Shown piece after piece: positions 10,506 through 24,789 of a stretch of DNA of 64,000 nucleotides. Position 1 is the stretch's first letter, and each line of letters begins with the position of its first letter. Location of the stretch: contig JARWIR010000002.1 of the NCBI GenBank assembly GCA_029959085.1, positions 34,001,733 to 34,065,732 on the forward strand, read 5' to 3'. The notes under the pieces are model-generated. The model did no database searches, was not told the origin of the DNA, and saw only the letters and a program-made list of their open reading frames with translations. The position numbers were made by a program, and so were the translations under genes. Source of the stretch: Nemophila menziesii (Eukaryota > Streptophyta > Magnoliopsida > Boraginales > Hydrophyllaceae).

Positions 10506-13500
10506 AAACACTTTGAAAACCGTTTTTAAGATTTTTGAAGTTTTTGGGAGGATTTTTGCTAACTTTCGCATACTTTCTCAGAAAGGGGCACATAATATAT
10601 GTTTTTTTGAGTGTATTGGGCCTTCTGGGTTCGGCAGATGGCTTCGCCAACTAAGATCATCTGTTTTACGTTTTGAGATGTGTTTTGTTGACTTTAGGTT
10701 GTTTTTAATATTCTATTTTAGGATATCGTATTGTGCGTCCGTTAGGTTTTTACCAACCGTAACATTTAACACTAATTTCTAAAATCTCTAACATTATACC
10801 CTAAACAAAAAACACAAAACCGTAACCTTATAACCCACACCTAATCCATCACCATAAGCCCTAAATACTAACCATAAAGACTAACAATAAAACGTAACCG
10901 AATACCCCAAACCCTAGACACTAAACCCTATAACCTAATCCCAAAACCGTAATCACAGAAACCTAACCATGGAAAGGATAATAATGTGAAGATTTTGCCT
11001 CGTTTCTATAATTCAAACACTTTGTAAACCGTTTTTAAGATTTTTGAAGTTCGCGGGATGATATTTGCCAACTTTCGCATACTTTCTGAGAATGGGGCAC
11101 ATAATATAGGTTTTTTGAGTGCGTTGGGCCTTCTGGGATCGGCAGATGGCTTCGCCATCTAAGATCATCTGTTTTATGTTTTGAGATGTGTTTTGTTGAC
11201 TTTTGGGTTGTTTTTAATATTCTATTTTAGGATATCGTATAGTGCGTCCGTTAGGTTTTTATCAACCGTATCATTCAACACTAATTTCTAAAATCTCTAA
11301 CATTATACACTAAACAATAAACACAAAACCTTAACCCTATAACCTAGACCTAATCCATCACCATAAGCCCTAAATACTAACCATAAACACTAACAATAAA
11401 CCGTAACCAGAAACCCCAAACCCTAGACACTAAACCCTACACCCTAATCCCAAACCTTAATAACAGAACCTAACCATGGAAAGGATAATAACGTGAAGAT
11501 TTTGGCTCGTTTCTATTATTAAAAAACTTTGTAAACCGTTTTTGAGATTTTTGAAGTTCCCGGGAGGATTTTTGTTAACTTTCCCATACTTTCTCAGAAT
11601 GGGGCACATAATATATGTTATTTGAGTGTGTTGGGCCTTCAAGGACCGGCAGATGGCTTCGCCATCTAAGATCATCTATTTTACATTTTGAGATGTGTTT
11701 TGTCGACTTTTAGGTTTTTTTTGAATATTCTGTTTTAGGATATTGTTATTTTTGGTTCGTTCGGTTTTCACAAACCGTGACATTCAACACTAATTTCTAA
11801 AATCTCTAACATTAGACCCTAGATCATAAACACAAAACCTTAAACCACACCTAATCCATCACCATGAGCCCTAAATACTAACCATAATCATTAACAATAA
11901 ACCGTAACCAGAATCCACAAAACCCTATACCCAAATCCCAAAACCTTAATCACAGAACCATAACAATGGAAAGGATAATAACGAGAAGATTTTTGCTCCT
12001 TTCTATCATTCAAACATTCTGCAAAGATTGTTGAAGTTCCCGGGAGGAGTTTTGCTAACTTTCGCATACTTTCTCAGAATGGGGCACATAATATATGTTT
12101 TTTGAGTGTGTTGGGCCTTCTGGTGCCGACAGATGGCTTCGCCATCTAAGATCATCTGTTTTACGTTTTGAGATGTGTTTTGTTGACTTTTAGGTTGTTT
12201 TTAATATTCTATTTTAGGATATCGTTATTTTGGGTTCGTTAGGTTTTCACCAACCGTAACATTCAACACTAATTTCTAAAATCTCTAACATTATACCCTA
12301 GATCATAAAAAAAACCTTAACCCACACCTAATCCATCACCATGAACCCTAAATACTAACAATAAACATTAACAATAAACCGCAACCAGAATCCACAAAAC
12401 CCTCTTCCCTAATCCCAAAACCTTAATCACTGAACCCTAACCATGGAAACAATAATAACGTGAAGATTTTGGCTCGTTTCTATCATTCAAACACTCTGCA
12501 AACCATTTTTAAGATTGGTGAAGTTCCCGGGAGGATTTTTGCTAACTTTCGCATACTTTCTCAAAATGGGGCACATAATAGATGTTTTTTGAGTGCGTTG
12601 GGCCTTCTGGGACCGATAGATGGCATTTCCATCTAAGATCATCTGTTTTACGTTTTGATGACTTTTAGGTTGTTTTAACATTCTATTTTAGGATATCGTA
12701 TTTTGGGTCCGTTAGGTTTTTACAAACCGTAACATTCAACCCTAATTACTAAAATCTCTAACATTATAACCTATATCATAAACACAAAACCTTAAACATA
12801 TAACCCACACCTAATCCATCACCATAATCCCTAAATACTAACCATAAACACTAACAATAAACCGTAACCAGAAACCCCAAACCCTAGACACTAAACCCTA
12901 TACCCTAATCCCAAAACCTTAATCACAGAAACCTAACCATGGAAAGGATAATAACGTAAAGATTTTGGCTCTATTTCATCATTCAAACACTTTGTAAACC
13001 TTTTTAAACATTTTTGAAGTTCCCGGGAGGATTTTTGCTAACTTTCGCATACTTTCTCAGAATGGGGCACATAATATATGTTTTTTGAGTGCGTTGGGCC
13101 TTCTGGGACCGACAGATGGCTTCGCCATCTAAGATCATCTGTTTTACGTTTTGAGATGTGATTTGTTGACTTTTAGGTTGTTTTTAATATTCTATTTTAG
13201 GATATCTATATTTTTGGTTATTTAGGTTTTCACCAACCGTAACATTCAACACTAATTTCTAAAATCTCTTACATTATACCCTAGATCATAAACACAAAAC
13301 CTTAAACCACACCTAATCCATCACCATGACCGCTAAATACTGAACATAAACATTAACAATAAACCTTAACCAGAATCCACAAAACCCTAGAGACTAAACC
13401 CTATACCCTAATCCAAAAACCTTAATCACATAACCATATAAATGGAAAGAATAATAACGTGAATATTTTGGCTCGTTTCTATCATTCAAACACTCTGCAA

Positions 13501-15204
13501 ACCGTTTTTAAGATTGTTGAAGTTTCCGGGAGGATTTTTACTAACTTTCGCATACTTTCTCAGAATGGGGCACATAATATATGTTTTTTGAGTGTGTTGG
13601 GCCTTCTGGGGCCGACAGATGGCTTTGCCATCTAAGATCATCTATTTTACGTTTTGAGATGTGTTTTGTTAACTTTTAGGTTGTTTTTAATATTCTATTT
13701 TAGGATATCGTTCTTTTTGGTTCGTTAGGTTTTCACCAACCGTGACATTCAACACTAATTTCTAAAATCTCTAACATTATACCCTAGATCATAAACACAA
13801 AGCCTTAAACCACACCTAATCCATCACCATGACCCCTAAATACTAACCATAAAAATTAACAATAAACCGTAACCAGAATCCACAAAACCCTAGAGACTAA
13901 ACCATATACCCTAATCCCAAAACCTTAATCACAGAACCATAACCATGGAAAGGATAATAACGTGAAGATTTTGGCTCCTTTCTATCATTCAAACACTCTG
14001 CAAACCGTTTTTAAGATTGTTGAAGTTCCCTGGAGGATTTTTGCTAACTTTCGCATACTTTCTTAGAATGGGGCACATAATATATGTTTTTTGAGTGCGT
14101 TGGGCCTTCTGGGACCGATAGATGGCTTTGCCATCTAAGATCATATGTTTAACGTTTTGATGACTTTTAGGTTGTTTTTAATATTCTATTTCAGGATATC
14201 GTATTTTGGGTCCATTAGGTATTTACAAACCGTAACATTCAACCCTAATTACTAAAATCGCTAACATTATACCCTAAATCATAAACACAAATCCTTAACC
14301 TTATAACCCACACCTAATCCATCACCATAAGCCCTAAATACTAACCATAAACACTAACAATAAACCGTAACCAGAAACCCCAAACCCTAGACACTAAACC
14401 CTATACCCTAATCCCAAATACTTAATCATAGAAACCTAACCATGGAAAGGATAACAACGTGAAGATTTTGGCTCGTTTTTATCAATCAAACACTTTGTAA
14501 ACCGCTTTAAAGACTTTTGAACTTCCCGGGATGATTTTTGCTAACTTTCACATACTTTCTCAGAATGGGGCACATAATATATGTTTTTTGAGTGTGTTGG
14601 GCCTTCAAGGGCCGACAGATGGCTTCTTCATCTAAGATCATCTGTTTTACGTTTTGTGATGTGTTTTTGTTGACTTTTAGGTTGTTTTTAATATTCTATT
14701 TTAGGATATCGTATTGTGCATCCGTTAGGTTTTTTCCAACTGTAACATTCAACACTAATTTCCAAAATCTCTAACATTATACCCTACACAATAAACACAA
14801 AACCTTAACCCTATAACCTACATCTAATCCATCACCATAAGCCCTACATACTAACCATAAACACTAATAATAAACCGTAACCAGAAACCCCAAACACTAG
14901 ACACTAAACCCTACACCATACACCCTTATCCCAAAACCTTAATCACAGAAACCTATCCTTGGAAAAGATAATAACGTGAAGATTTTGGCTCGTTTCTATC
15001 ATTCAAAAACTCTGCAAACCGTTTTTAAGTTTGTTGAAGTTCCCGGGAGGATTTTTGCTAACTTTCGCATACTTTCTCAGAATGGTGCACATAATATATG
15101 TTTTTTAAGTGCGTTGGGCCTTCTGGGACCGATAGATGGCTTTTCCATCTAAGATCATCTGGTTTACGATTTGATGACTTTTAGGTTGTTTTTAATATTC
15201 TATT
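10489..15204 (+). repeat. Satellite block where the 'gttatttttggttcg' subfamily appears
   Basis: Anchors are at 10968, 11475, 11965, 12442, 12938, 13441, 13944, 14441 and 14958. From about 11.7 kb rightward many monomers carry gttatttttggttcg in place of gtattgtgcgtccg. These also have 'gatcataaac', 'ccatgagccc' and 'ccacaaaaccctagagac' in a slightly shorter telomere-like half. No gene or insertion was seen. Confidence 0.88.
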
Positions 15205-18200
15205 TTAGGATATCTTTATTTTTGGTTCTTAGGTTTTCACCAACCGTAACATTCAACACTAATTTCTAAAATCTCTAACATTATACCCTAGATCATAAAC
15301 ACAAAACCTTAACCCACACCTAATCCATTACCATGAGCCCTAAATACTAACCATAAACATTAACAATAAACCGTAACCAGAAATTACAAAACCCAAGAGA
15401 CTAAACCCAATACCCTAATCCCAAAACCTTAATCACTGAACCCTAACCATAATAACGTAAAGATTTTGGCTCGTTTCTAACATTTAAACACTCTGCAAAC
15501 CGTTTATAAGATTGTTGGAGTTCCCGGGAGGATTTTTGATTACTTTCGCATACTTTCTCAGAATGGGGCACATAATATATGTTTTTTGAGTGCGTTGGGC
15601 CTTCTGGGACCGATAGATGGCATTGCCATCTAAGATCATATGTTTAACGTTTTGATGACTTTTAGGTTGTTTTTAATATTCTATTTTAGGATATCGTATT
15701 TTAGGTCCGATAGGTTTTTACCAACCGTAACATTCAACCCTAATTTCTAAAATCTCTAACATTATACCCTAAACAATAAACACAAAACCTTAACCCTATA
15801 ACCTACACCTAATCCATCACCATAAGCCCTAAATACTAACCATAAACACTAACAATAAACTGTAACCAAAAACCCCAAACCCTAGATCTAAACCCTATAC
15901 CCTAATCCCAAAACCTTAATCACAGAAACCTAACCATGGAAAGGATAATAATGTGAAGATTTTGGCTCGTTTCTATCATTCACAAACACTTTGTAAACTG
16001 TTTTTAAGATTTTTGAAGTTCTCGGGCAAATTTTTTCTAACTTTCGTATACTTTCTCAGAATGGGGCACATAATATATCGTTTTTGAGTGCGTTCGGTCT
16101 TCTAGGACAGACAGATGGCTTCGCCATCTAAGATCATCTGTTTTTCGTTTTGAGATGTGTTTTGTTGACTTTTAGGTTGTTTTTAGTATTCTATTTTAGG
16201 ATATCGTTATTTTTGGTTCATTAGGTTTTCACAAACTGTAACATTCAACACTAATTTCTAAAAAATCTAACTTAATACCCTAGATCATGAACACAAAACC
16301 TTAACCCACACCTAATCCATCACCATGAGCCCTAAATACTAACCATAAACACTAAAAATAAACCGTAACCAAAAACTACAAAACCCTAGAGACTAAACCA
16401 AATACCCTTATCCCAAAACCTAAATCACTGAACCCTAACCATGGAAAGGATAATAACGTGAAGATTTTGGCTCGTTTCTATTATTCAAACACTCTGCAAA
16501 CCGTTTTTAAGATTGTTGAAGTTCCCGGGAGGATTTTTGCTAACTTTTGCATACTTTCTCAGAATGGGGAACATAATATATGTTTTTTTAAGTTCGTTGG
16601 GCCTTCTGGGACCGATAGATGGCATTGCCATCTAAGATACTATGTTTAACGTTTTGATGACTTTTAGGTTGTTTTTAATATTCTATTTTAGGTCATCGTA
16701 TTTTGGGTCCGTTAGGTTTTTACCAACCATAACATTCAACCATAATTTCTAAAATCTCTAACATTATACCCTAAACAATAAACACAAAACCTTAACCCTA
16801 TAACCTACACCTAATCCATCACCATAAGCCCTAAATACTAACCATAAACACTAACAATAAACTGTAACCAAAAACCCCAAACCCTAGATCTAACCCCTAT
16901 ACCCTAATCCCAAAACCTTAATCATAGAAACCTAACCATGGAAAGGATAACAACGTGAAGATTTTGGCTCGTTTTTATCAATCAAACACTTTGTAAACCA
17001 TTTTTAAGATTTTTGAAGTTCCCGGGATGATTTTTGCTAACTTTCGCATACTTTCTCAGAATGGGGCACATAATATATGTTTTTGAGTGTGTTGGGCCTT
17101 CAAGGGCCGACAGATGGCTTCTTCATCTAAGATCATCTGTTTTACGTTTTGAGATGTGTTTTGTTGACTTTTAGGTTGTTTTTAATATTCTATTTTAGGA
17201 TATCGTTATTTTGGTTCGTTAGGTTTTCACCAACCGTAACATTCAACACTAATTTCTAAAATCTCTAACATTATACCCTAGATCATAAACACAAAACCTT
17301 AGCCCACACCTAATCCATCACCATGAGCCCTAAATACTAACCATAAACATTAACAATAAACCGTAACCAGAAACCACAAAACCCAAGAGACTAAACCCAA
17401 TACCCTAATCCCAAAACCTTAATCACTGAACCCTAACTATGGAAAGAATAATAACGTAAAGATTTTGGCTCGTTTCTAACATTCAAACACTCTGCAAACC
17501 GTTTTTAAGATTGTTGGAGTTCCCGGGAGGATTTTTGATAACTTTCGCATACTTTCTCAGAATGGGGCACATAATATATGTTTTTTTAGTGCGTTGGGCC
17601 TTCTGGGACCGATAGATGGCATTGCCATCTAAGATCATATGTTTAACGTTTTGATGACTTTTAGGTTGTTTTTAATATTCTATTTTAGGTTATCGTATTT
17701 TGGGTCCGTTAGGTTTTTACCAACCATAACATTCAACCCTAATTTCTAAAATCTCTAACATTATACCCTATACAATAAACACAAAACCTTAACCCTATAA
17801 CCTACACCTAATCCATCACCATAAGCCCTAAATACTAACCATAAACACTAACAATAAACTGTAACCAAAAACCCCAAACCCTAGATCTAAACCCTATACC
17901 CTAATCCCAAAACCTTAATCACAGAAACCTAACCATGGAAAGGATAATAATGTGAAGATTTTGGCTCGTTTCTATCATTCTCAAACACTTTGTAAACTTT
18001 TTTTAAGATTTTTGAAGTTCTCGGGCAAATTTTTGCTAACTTTCGTATACTTTCTCAGAATGGGGCACATAATATATCGTTTTTGAGTGCGTTCGGTCTT
18101 CTAGGAGAGACAGATGGCTTCGCCATCTAAGATCATCTGTTTTTCGTTTTGAGATGTGTTTTGTTGACTTTTAGGTTGTTTTTAGTATTCTATTTTAGGA

Positions 18201-18935
18201 TATCGTTATTTTTGGTTCGTTAGGTTTTCACAAACTGTAACATTCAACACTAATTTCTACAAAATCTAACTTAATACCCTAGATCATAAACACAAAACCT
18301 TAACCCACACCTAATCCATCACCATGAGCCCTAAATACTAACCATAAACACTAAAAATAAACCATAACCAAAAACTACAAAACCCTAGAGACTAAACCTA
18401 ATACCCTTATCCCAAAACCTAAATCACTGAACCCTAACCATGGAAAGGATAATAACGTGAAGATTTTGGCTCGTTTCTATTATTCAAACACTCTGCAAAC
18501 CGTTTTTAAGATTGTTGAAGTTCCCGGGAGGATTTTTGCTAACTTTCGCATACTTTCTCAGATTGGGGCACGTAATATATGTTTTTAAAGTGTGTTGGGC
18601 CTTCAAGGGCGGACAGATGGCTTTGCCATCTAAGATTATCTGTTTTACATTTTGATATGTGTTTTGTTGACTTTCAGGTTGTTTTTAATATTCTATTTTA
18701 GGATATAGTTATTTTTGGTTCGTTAGGTTTTCACCAACTGTAACATTCAACACTAATTTCTAAAATCTCTAACATTATACCCTAGATCATAAACACAAAA
18801 CCTTAACCCACATCTAATCCATCACCATGAGCCCTAAATACTAACCATAAACATTAACAATAAACCGTAACCAGAAACCACAAAACCCTAGACACTAAAC
18901 CCTAATGCCGAAACCTTAATCAATGAGCCCTAATC
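15205..18935 (+). repeat. ~2.0 kb spaced paralogous blocks (four-monomer HOR)
   Basis: Monomers 15448/17438, 15935/17934 and 16440/18439 are pairwise close, at spacings of 1,990-1,999 bp. Shared private variants include 'cgtttctaacatt', 'gttggagttcccggg' and 'ttctcgggcaaat'. Similarity starts at about 15205 and 17200 and fades at about 16560 and 18560. The monomer at 16937 resembles 14441 instead (spacing 2,496 bp), so one monomer was gained or lost. Monomer 15448 lacks the bases ggaaaggat of the anchor. Confidence 0.8.
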
Positions 18936-20639
18936 ATGGAAAGGATAATAACGTGCAGATTTTGGCTCGTTTTTATCATTCAAACACTTTCTAATCCGTT
19001 TTTAAGATTTTTGAAGTTCCCAGGAGGATTCTTTCTAACTTTCGCATACTTTCTCAGAATGGGGCACATAATATATGTTTTTTGAGTGTGTTGGGCCTTC
19101 TGGGGCCGACAGATGGCTCCGCCATCTAAGATCATCTGTTTTACGTTTTCAGATGTGTTTTGTTGACTTTTAGGTTGTTTTTAATATTCTATTTTAGGAT
19201 ATCGTTATTTTTGGTTCGTTAGGTTTTCACCAACTGTAACATTCAACACTAATTTCTAAAGTCTCTAACATTATACCCTAGATCATAAACACAAAACCTT
19301 AACCCACACCTAATCCATCACCATGAGCCCTAAATACTAACCATAAACATTAACAATAATCCGTAACCAGAAACCACAAAACCCTAGAGACCAAACCCTA
19401 TACCCTAATCCCAAAACCTTAATCACTGAACCCTAACCATGGAAAGAATAATAACGTAAAGATTTTGGCTCGTTTCTATCATTCAAACACTCTGCAAACC
19501 GTTTTTAAGATTGTTGACGTTTCCGGGAGGATTTTTGCTAACTTTCGCATACTTTCTCTGAATGGGGCACATAATATATGTTTTTTGAGTGCGTTGGGCC
19601 TTCTGGGACCGATAGATGGCTTTTCCATCTAAGATCATCTGTTTTACGTTTTGATGAATTTTAGGTTGTTTTAACATTCTATTTTAGGATATCGTATTTT
19701 GGGTCCCTTAGGTTTTTACAAACCGTTAAATTCAACCCTAATTACTAAAATCTCTAACATTATGACCTAAATCATAAACACAAAACCTTAAACGTATAAC
19801 CCACACCTAATCCATCACCATATGCCCTAAATACTAACCATAAACACTAACAATAAACCGTAACCAGAAACCCCAAACCCTAGACACTAAACCCAATATG
19901 CTAATCCCAAAACCTTAATCACAGAAACCTAACCATGGAAAGGATAATAACGTAAAGATTTTGGCTCGTTTTTATCATTCAAACACTTTGTAAACCTTTT
20001 TTAAGATTTTTGAAGTTCCCGGGAGGATTTTTGCTAACTTCCGCATACTTTCTCAGAATGGGGCACATACTATATATTTTTTGAGTGCGTTGGGCCTTCT
20101 GGGAACGGCAGATGGCTTCGCCATCTAAGATCATCTGTTTTACGTTTTTGAGATGTATTTTGTTGACTTTTAGGTTGTTTTCAATATTCTATTTTAGGAT
20201 ATCGTTATTTTTGGTTCGTTAGGTTTTTACCAACCGTAACATTCAACACTAATTTCTAAAATCTCTAACATTATCCCCTAAACCACAAACACAAAACTTT
20301 AACCCTATAACCTACACCTAATCCATCACCATAAGCCCTAAATACTAACTATAAATACTAACAATAAACCGTAACCAAAAACCCCAAACCCTAGATCTAA
20401 ACCCTATACCCTAATCCCAAAACCTTAATCACAGAAACCTAACCATGGAAAGGATAATAACGTGAAGATTTTGGCTCGTTTCTATCATTCTATAGCTTTG
20501 TAAACCGTTTTAAAGATTTTTGAAGTTCTCGGGAGAATTTTTGCTAACTTTCACATTCTTTCTTGGAATGGGACACAGAACATATGTTTTTTGAGTGTGT
20601 TGGGTCGTTTAGGACCGACAGATGGCTTCGTCATCTAAG
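18936..20639 (+). repeat. Satellite, mixed monomers
   Basis: Anchors are at 18935, 19438, 19934 and 20444. Subfamilies are mixed and no higher-order period was recognised within this stretch. Confidence 0.85.
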
Positions 20640-23600
20640 ATCATCTGTTTTACTTTACGAGATGTGTTTTGTTGACATTTAGGTTGTTTTTTAATATTCT
20701 ATTTTAGGATATCGTATTGTGTGTCCGTAGGTTTTTACCAACCGTAACATTCAACACTAATTTCTAAAATAGCTAACATTATCCCCTAAACAATAAACAC
20801 AAAACCTTAACCCTATAACCTACACCTAATCCATCACCATAAACCCTAAATACTAACCATAAACACTAACAATAAACCGTAACCAAAAACCCCAAACCCT
20901 AGATCTAAACACTATACCCTAATCCCAAATCCTTAATCACAGAAACCTAACCATGGAAAGGATAATAACGTGAAGATTTTGGCTCGTTTCTATCATTGAA
21001 ACACTTTGTAAACCGTTTTAAAGATTTTTGAAGTTCTCGGGGGAATTTTTGCTAACATTTGCATACATTCTCAGAATGGGGCACATAATATATGTTTTTC
21101 GACTGCGCTGGGCCTTCTGGGACGATAGATGGGTTTGCCATCTAAGATCATCTGTTTAACGTTTTGATGAATTTTAGGTTGTTTTAAATATTCTATTTTA
21201 GGATATCGTATTTTGGAGTTTTTACCAACCGTAACATTCAACCCTAATTTCTAAAATCTCTAACATTATACCCTAAATCATAAACACAAAACCTTAACCT
21301 TATAACCCATACCTAATCCATCACCATAAGCCCTAAATACTAACCATAAACACTAACAATAAACCGTAACCAGAAACCCCAAACCCTAGACACTAAACCC
21401 TATGCGCTAATCCCAAAACCTTAATCACAGAAACCTAACCATGGAAAGGATAATAACGTGAAGATTTTGGCTCGTTGGTATCATTCAAACACGTTGTAAA
21501 CCGTTTTTAAGATTTTTGAAGTTCCCGGGAGGATTTTTGCTAATTTTCGCATACTTTCTCAGAATGGGGCACATAATATATATTTTTTGAGTGCGTTGGG
21601 CCTTCTGGGACCGACAAATGGCTTCGCCATCTAAGATCATCTGTTTATTTTATGAGATGTGTTTTGTTGACTTTTAGGTTGTTTTTAATATTCTATTTTA
21701 GGATATCGTATTGTGTGTCCGTTAGGTTTTTACCAACCGTAACATTCAACCCTAATTTCTAAAATCTCTAACATTATCCCCTAAATCATAAACACAAAAC
21801 CTTAAACTTATAACCCATACCTAATCCAACACCATAAGCCCTAAATACTAACCATAAACACTAACAATAAACCGTAACTAGAAACCCCAAACCCTAGACA
21901 CTAAGCCCTATACCCTTATCCCAAAACTTTAATCACAGAAACCTAACCATGGAAAGGATAATAACGTGAAGATTTTGGCTTGTTTGTATCATTCAAACAC
22001 TTTGTAAATCGTTTTTGAGATTTTTGAAGTTCCCGGGAGGATTTTTGCTAATTTTCGCATACTTTCTCAGAATGGGGCACATAATATATGTTTTTTGAGT
22101 GCGTTGGGCCTTCTGGGACCGACAAATGGCTTCGCCATCTAAGATCATCTGTTTTACTTTATGAGATGTGTTTTGTTGACTTTAAGGTTGTTTTTAATAT
22201 TCTATTTTAGGATATCGTATTGTGTGTCCGTTAGGTTTTTACCAACCGTAACATTCAACCCTAATTTTTAAAATATCTAACATTATCCCCTAAATAATAA
22301 ACACAAAACCTTAACCTTATAACCCATACCTAATCCATCACAATAAGCCGTAAATATTAACCATAAACACTAACAATAAACCGTAACCAGAAACCCCAAA
22401 CCCTTGACACTAAACCCTATACCCTAATCCCAAAACTTTAATCACAGAAACCTAACCATGGAAAGGATAATAACGTGAAGATTTTGGCTCGTTTGTATCA
22501 TTCAAACACTTTGTAAACCGTTTTTGAGATTTTTGAAGTTCCCGGGAGGATTTTTGCTAATTTTCGCATACTTTCTCAGAATGGGGCACATAATATATGT
22601 TTTTTTGAGTGCGTTGGGCCTTCTAGGACCGACAAATGGCTTCGCCATCTAAGATCATCTGTTTTAGTTTACGAGATGTGTTTTGTTGACATTTAGGTTG
22701 TTTTTTAATATTCTATTTTAGGATATCGTATTGTGTGTCCGTAGGTTTTTACCAACCGTAACATTCAACACTAATTTCTAAAATATCTAACATTATCCCC
22801 TAAACAATAAACACAAAACCTTAACCCTATAACCTACACCTAATCCATCACCATAAACCCTAAATACTAACCATAAACACTAACAATAAACCGTAACCAA
22901 AAACCCCAAACCCTAGATCTACACACTATACCCTAATCCCAAATCCTTAATCACAGAAACCTAACCATGGAAAGGATAATAACGTGAAGATTTTGGCTCG
23001 TTTCTATCATTGAAACACTTTGTAAACCGTTTTAAAGATTTTTGAAGTTCTCGGGGGAATTTTTGCTAACATTTGCATACATTCTCAGAATGGGGCACAT
23101 AATATATGTTTTTCGACTGCGCTGGGCCTTCTGGGACGATAGATGGGTTTGCCATCTAAGATCATCTATTTAACGTTTTGATGAATTTTAGGTTGTTTTA
23201 AATATTCTATTTTAGGATATCGTATTTTGGGGTTTTTACCAACCGTAACATTCAACCCTAATTTCTAAAATCTCTAACATTATACCCTAAATCATAAACA
23301 CAAAACCTTAACCTTATAACCCATACCTAATCCATCACCATAAGCCCTAAATACTAACCATAAACACTAACAATAAACCGTAACCAGAAACCCCAAACCC
23401 TAGACACTAAACCCTATGCGCTAATCCCAAAACCTTAATCACAGAAACCTAACCATGGAAAGGATAATAACGTGAAGATTTTGGCTCGTTGGTATCATTC
23501 AAACACTTTGTAAACCGTTTTTAAGATTTTTGAAGTTCCCGGGAGGATTTGTGCTAATTTTCGCATACTTTCTCAGAATGGGGCACATAATATATATTTT

Positions 23601-24667
23601 TTGAGTGCGTTGGGCCTTCTGGGACCGACAAATGGCTTCGCCATCTAAGATCATCTGTTTATTTTATGAGATGTGTTTTGTTGACTTTTAGGTTGTTTTT
23701 AATATTCTATTTTAGGATATCGTATTGTGTGTCCGTTAGGTTTTTACCAACCGTAACATTCAACCCTAATTTCTAAAATCTCTAACATTATCCCCTAAAT
23801 CATAAACACAAAACCTTAAACTTATAACCCATACCTAATCCAACACCATAAGCCCTAAATACTAACCATAAACACTAACAATAAACCGTAACTAGAAACC
23901 CCAAACCCTAGACACTAAGCCCTATACCCTTATCCCAAAACTTTAATCACAGAAACCTAACCATGGAAAGGATAATAACGTGAAGATTTTGGCTTGTTTG
24001 TATCATTCAAACACTTTGTAAATCGTTTTTGAGATTTTTGAAGTTCCCGGGAGGATTTTTGCTAATTTTCGCATACTTTCTCAGAATGGGGCACATAATA
24101 TATGTTTTTTTAGTGCGTTGGGCCTTCTGGGACCGACAAATGGCTTCGCCATCTAAGATCATCTGTTTTACTTTATGAGATGTGTTTTGTTGACTTTAAG
24201 GTTGTTTTTAATATTCTATTTTAGGATATCGTATTGTGTGTCCGTTAGGTTTTTACCAACCGTAACATTCAACCCTAATTTTTAAAATCTCTAACATTAT
24301 CCCCTAAATCATAAACACAAAACCTTAACCTTATAACCCATACCTAATCCATCACCATAAGCCGTAAATATTAACCATAAACACTAACAATAAACCGTAA
24401 CCAGAAACCCCAAACCCTAGACACTAAACCCTATACCCTAATCCCAAAACTTTAATCACAGAAACCTAACCATGGAAAGGATAATAACGTGAAGATTTTG
24501 GCTCGTTTGTATCATTCAAACACTTTGTAAACCGTTTTTGAGATTTTTGAAGTTCCCGGGAGGATTTTTGCTAATTTTCGCATACTTTCTCAGAATGGGG
24601 CACATAATATATGTTTTTTGAGTGCGTTGGGCCTTCTGGGACCGACAAATGGCTTCGCCATCTAAGA
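20640..24667 (+). repeat. 2,014-bp tetrameric HOR, two copies
   Basis: Four-monomer unit repeated once. Anchors 20952, 21440, 21948 and 22457 recur at 22966, 23454, 23962 and 24471, each exactly 2,014 bp later. Private markers occur in both copies: 'cattgaaacac', 'ttcgactgcgctggg', 'gctaacatttgcatac', a shortened 'gtattttggggttttt'-type junction, and 'gacaaatggcttcgcc' with 'tttactttatgag'. Left junctions are near 20640 and 22655, where flanking monomers stop matching. Only scattered differences are visible between the copies. Confidence 0.9.
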
Positions 24668-24789
24668 TCATCTGTTTTACTTTATGAGATGTTTTTTGTT
24701 GACTTTTAGGTTGTTTTTAATATTCTATTTTAGGATATCGTATTGTGTGTCCGTTAAGTTTTTACCAACCGTAACATTCAACACTAATT

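Noticed and set aside
9720..10782. Plus-strand frames across the truncated LINE (9720-10154 and 10336-10782) and a second minus frame at 10274-10507.
   Set aside because: Antisense or out-of-frame shadows of the LINE coding remnants; one runs from the LINE into satellite.
12220..12260. A tRNA-type B box or CENP-B-like box in 'ggttcgttaggttttcacc'.
   Set aside because: Only partial matches to either motif, with no A box at a proper distance and no full CENP-B core.
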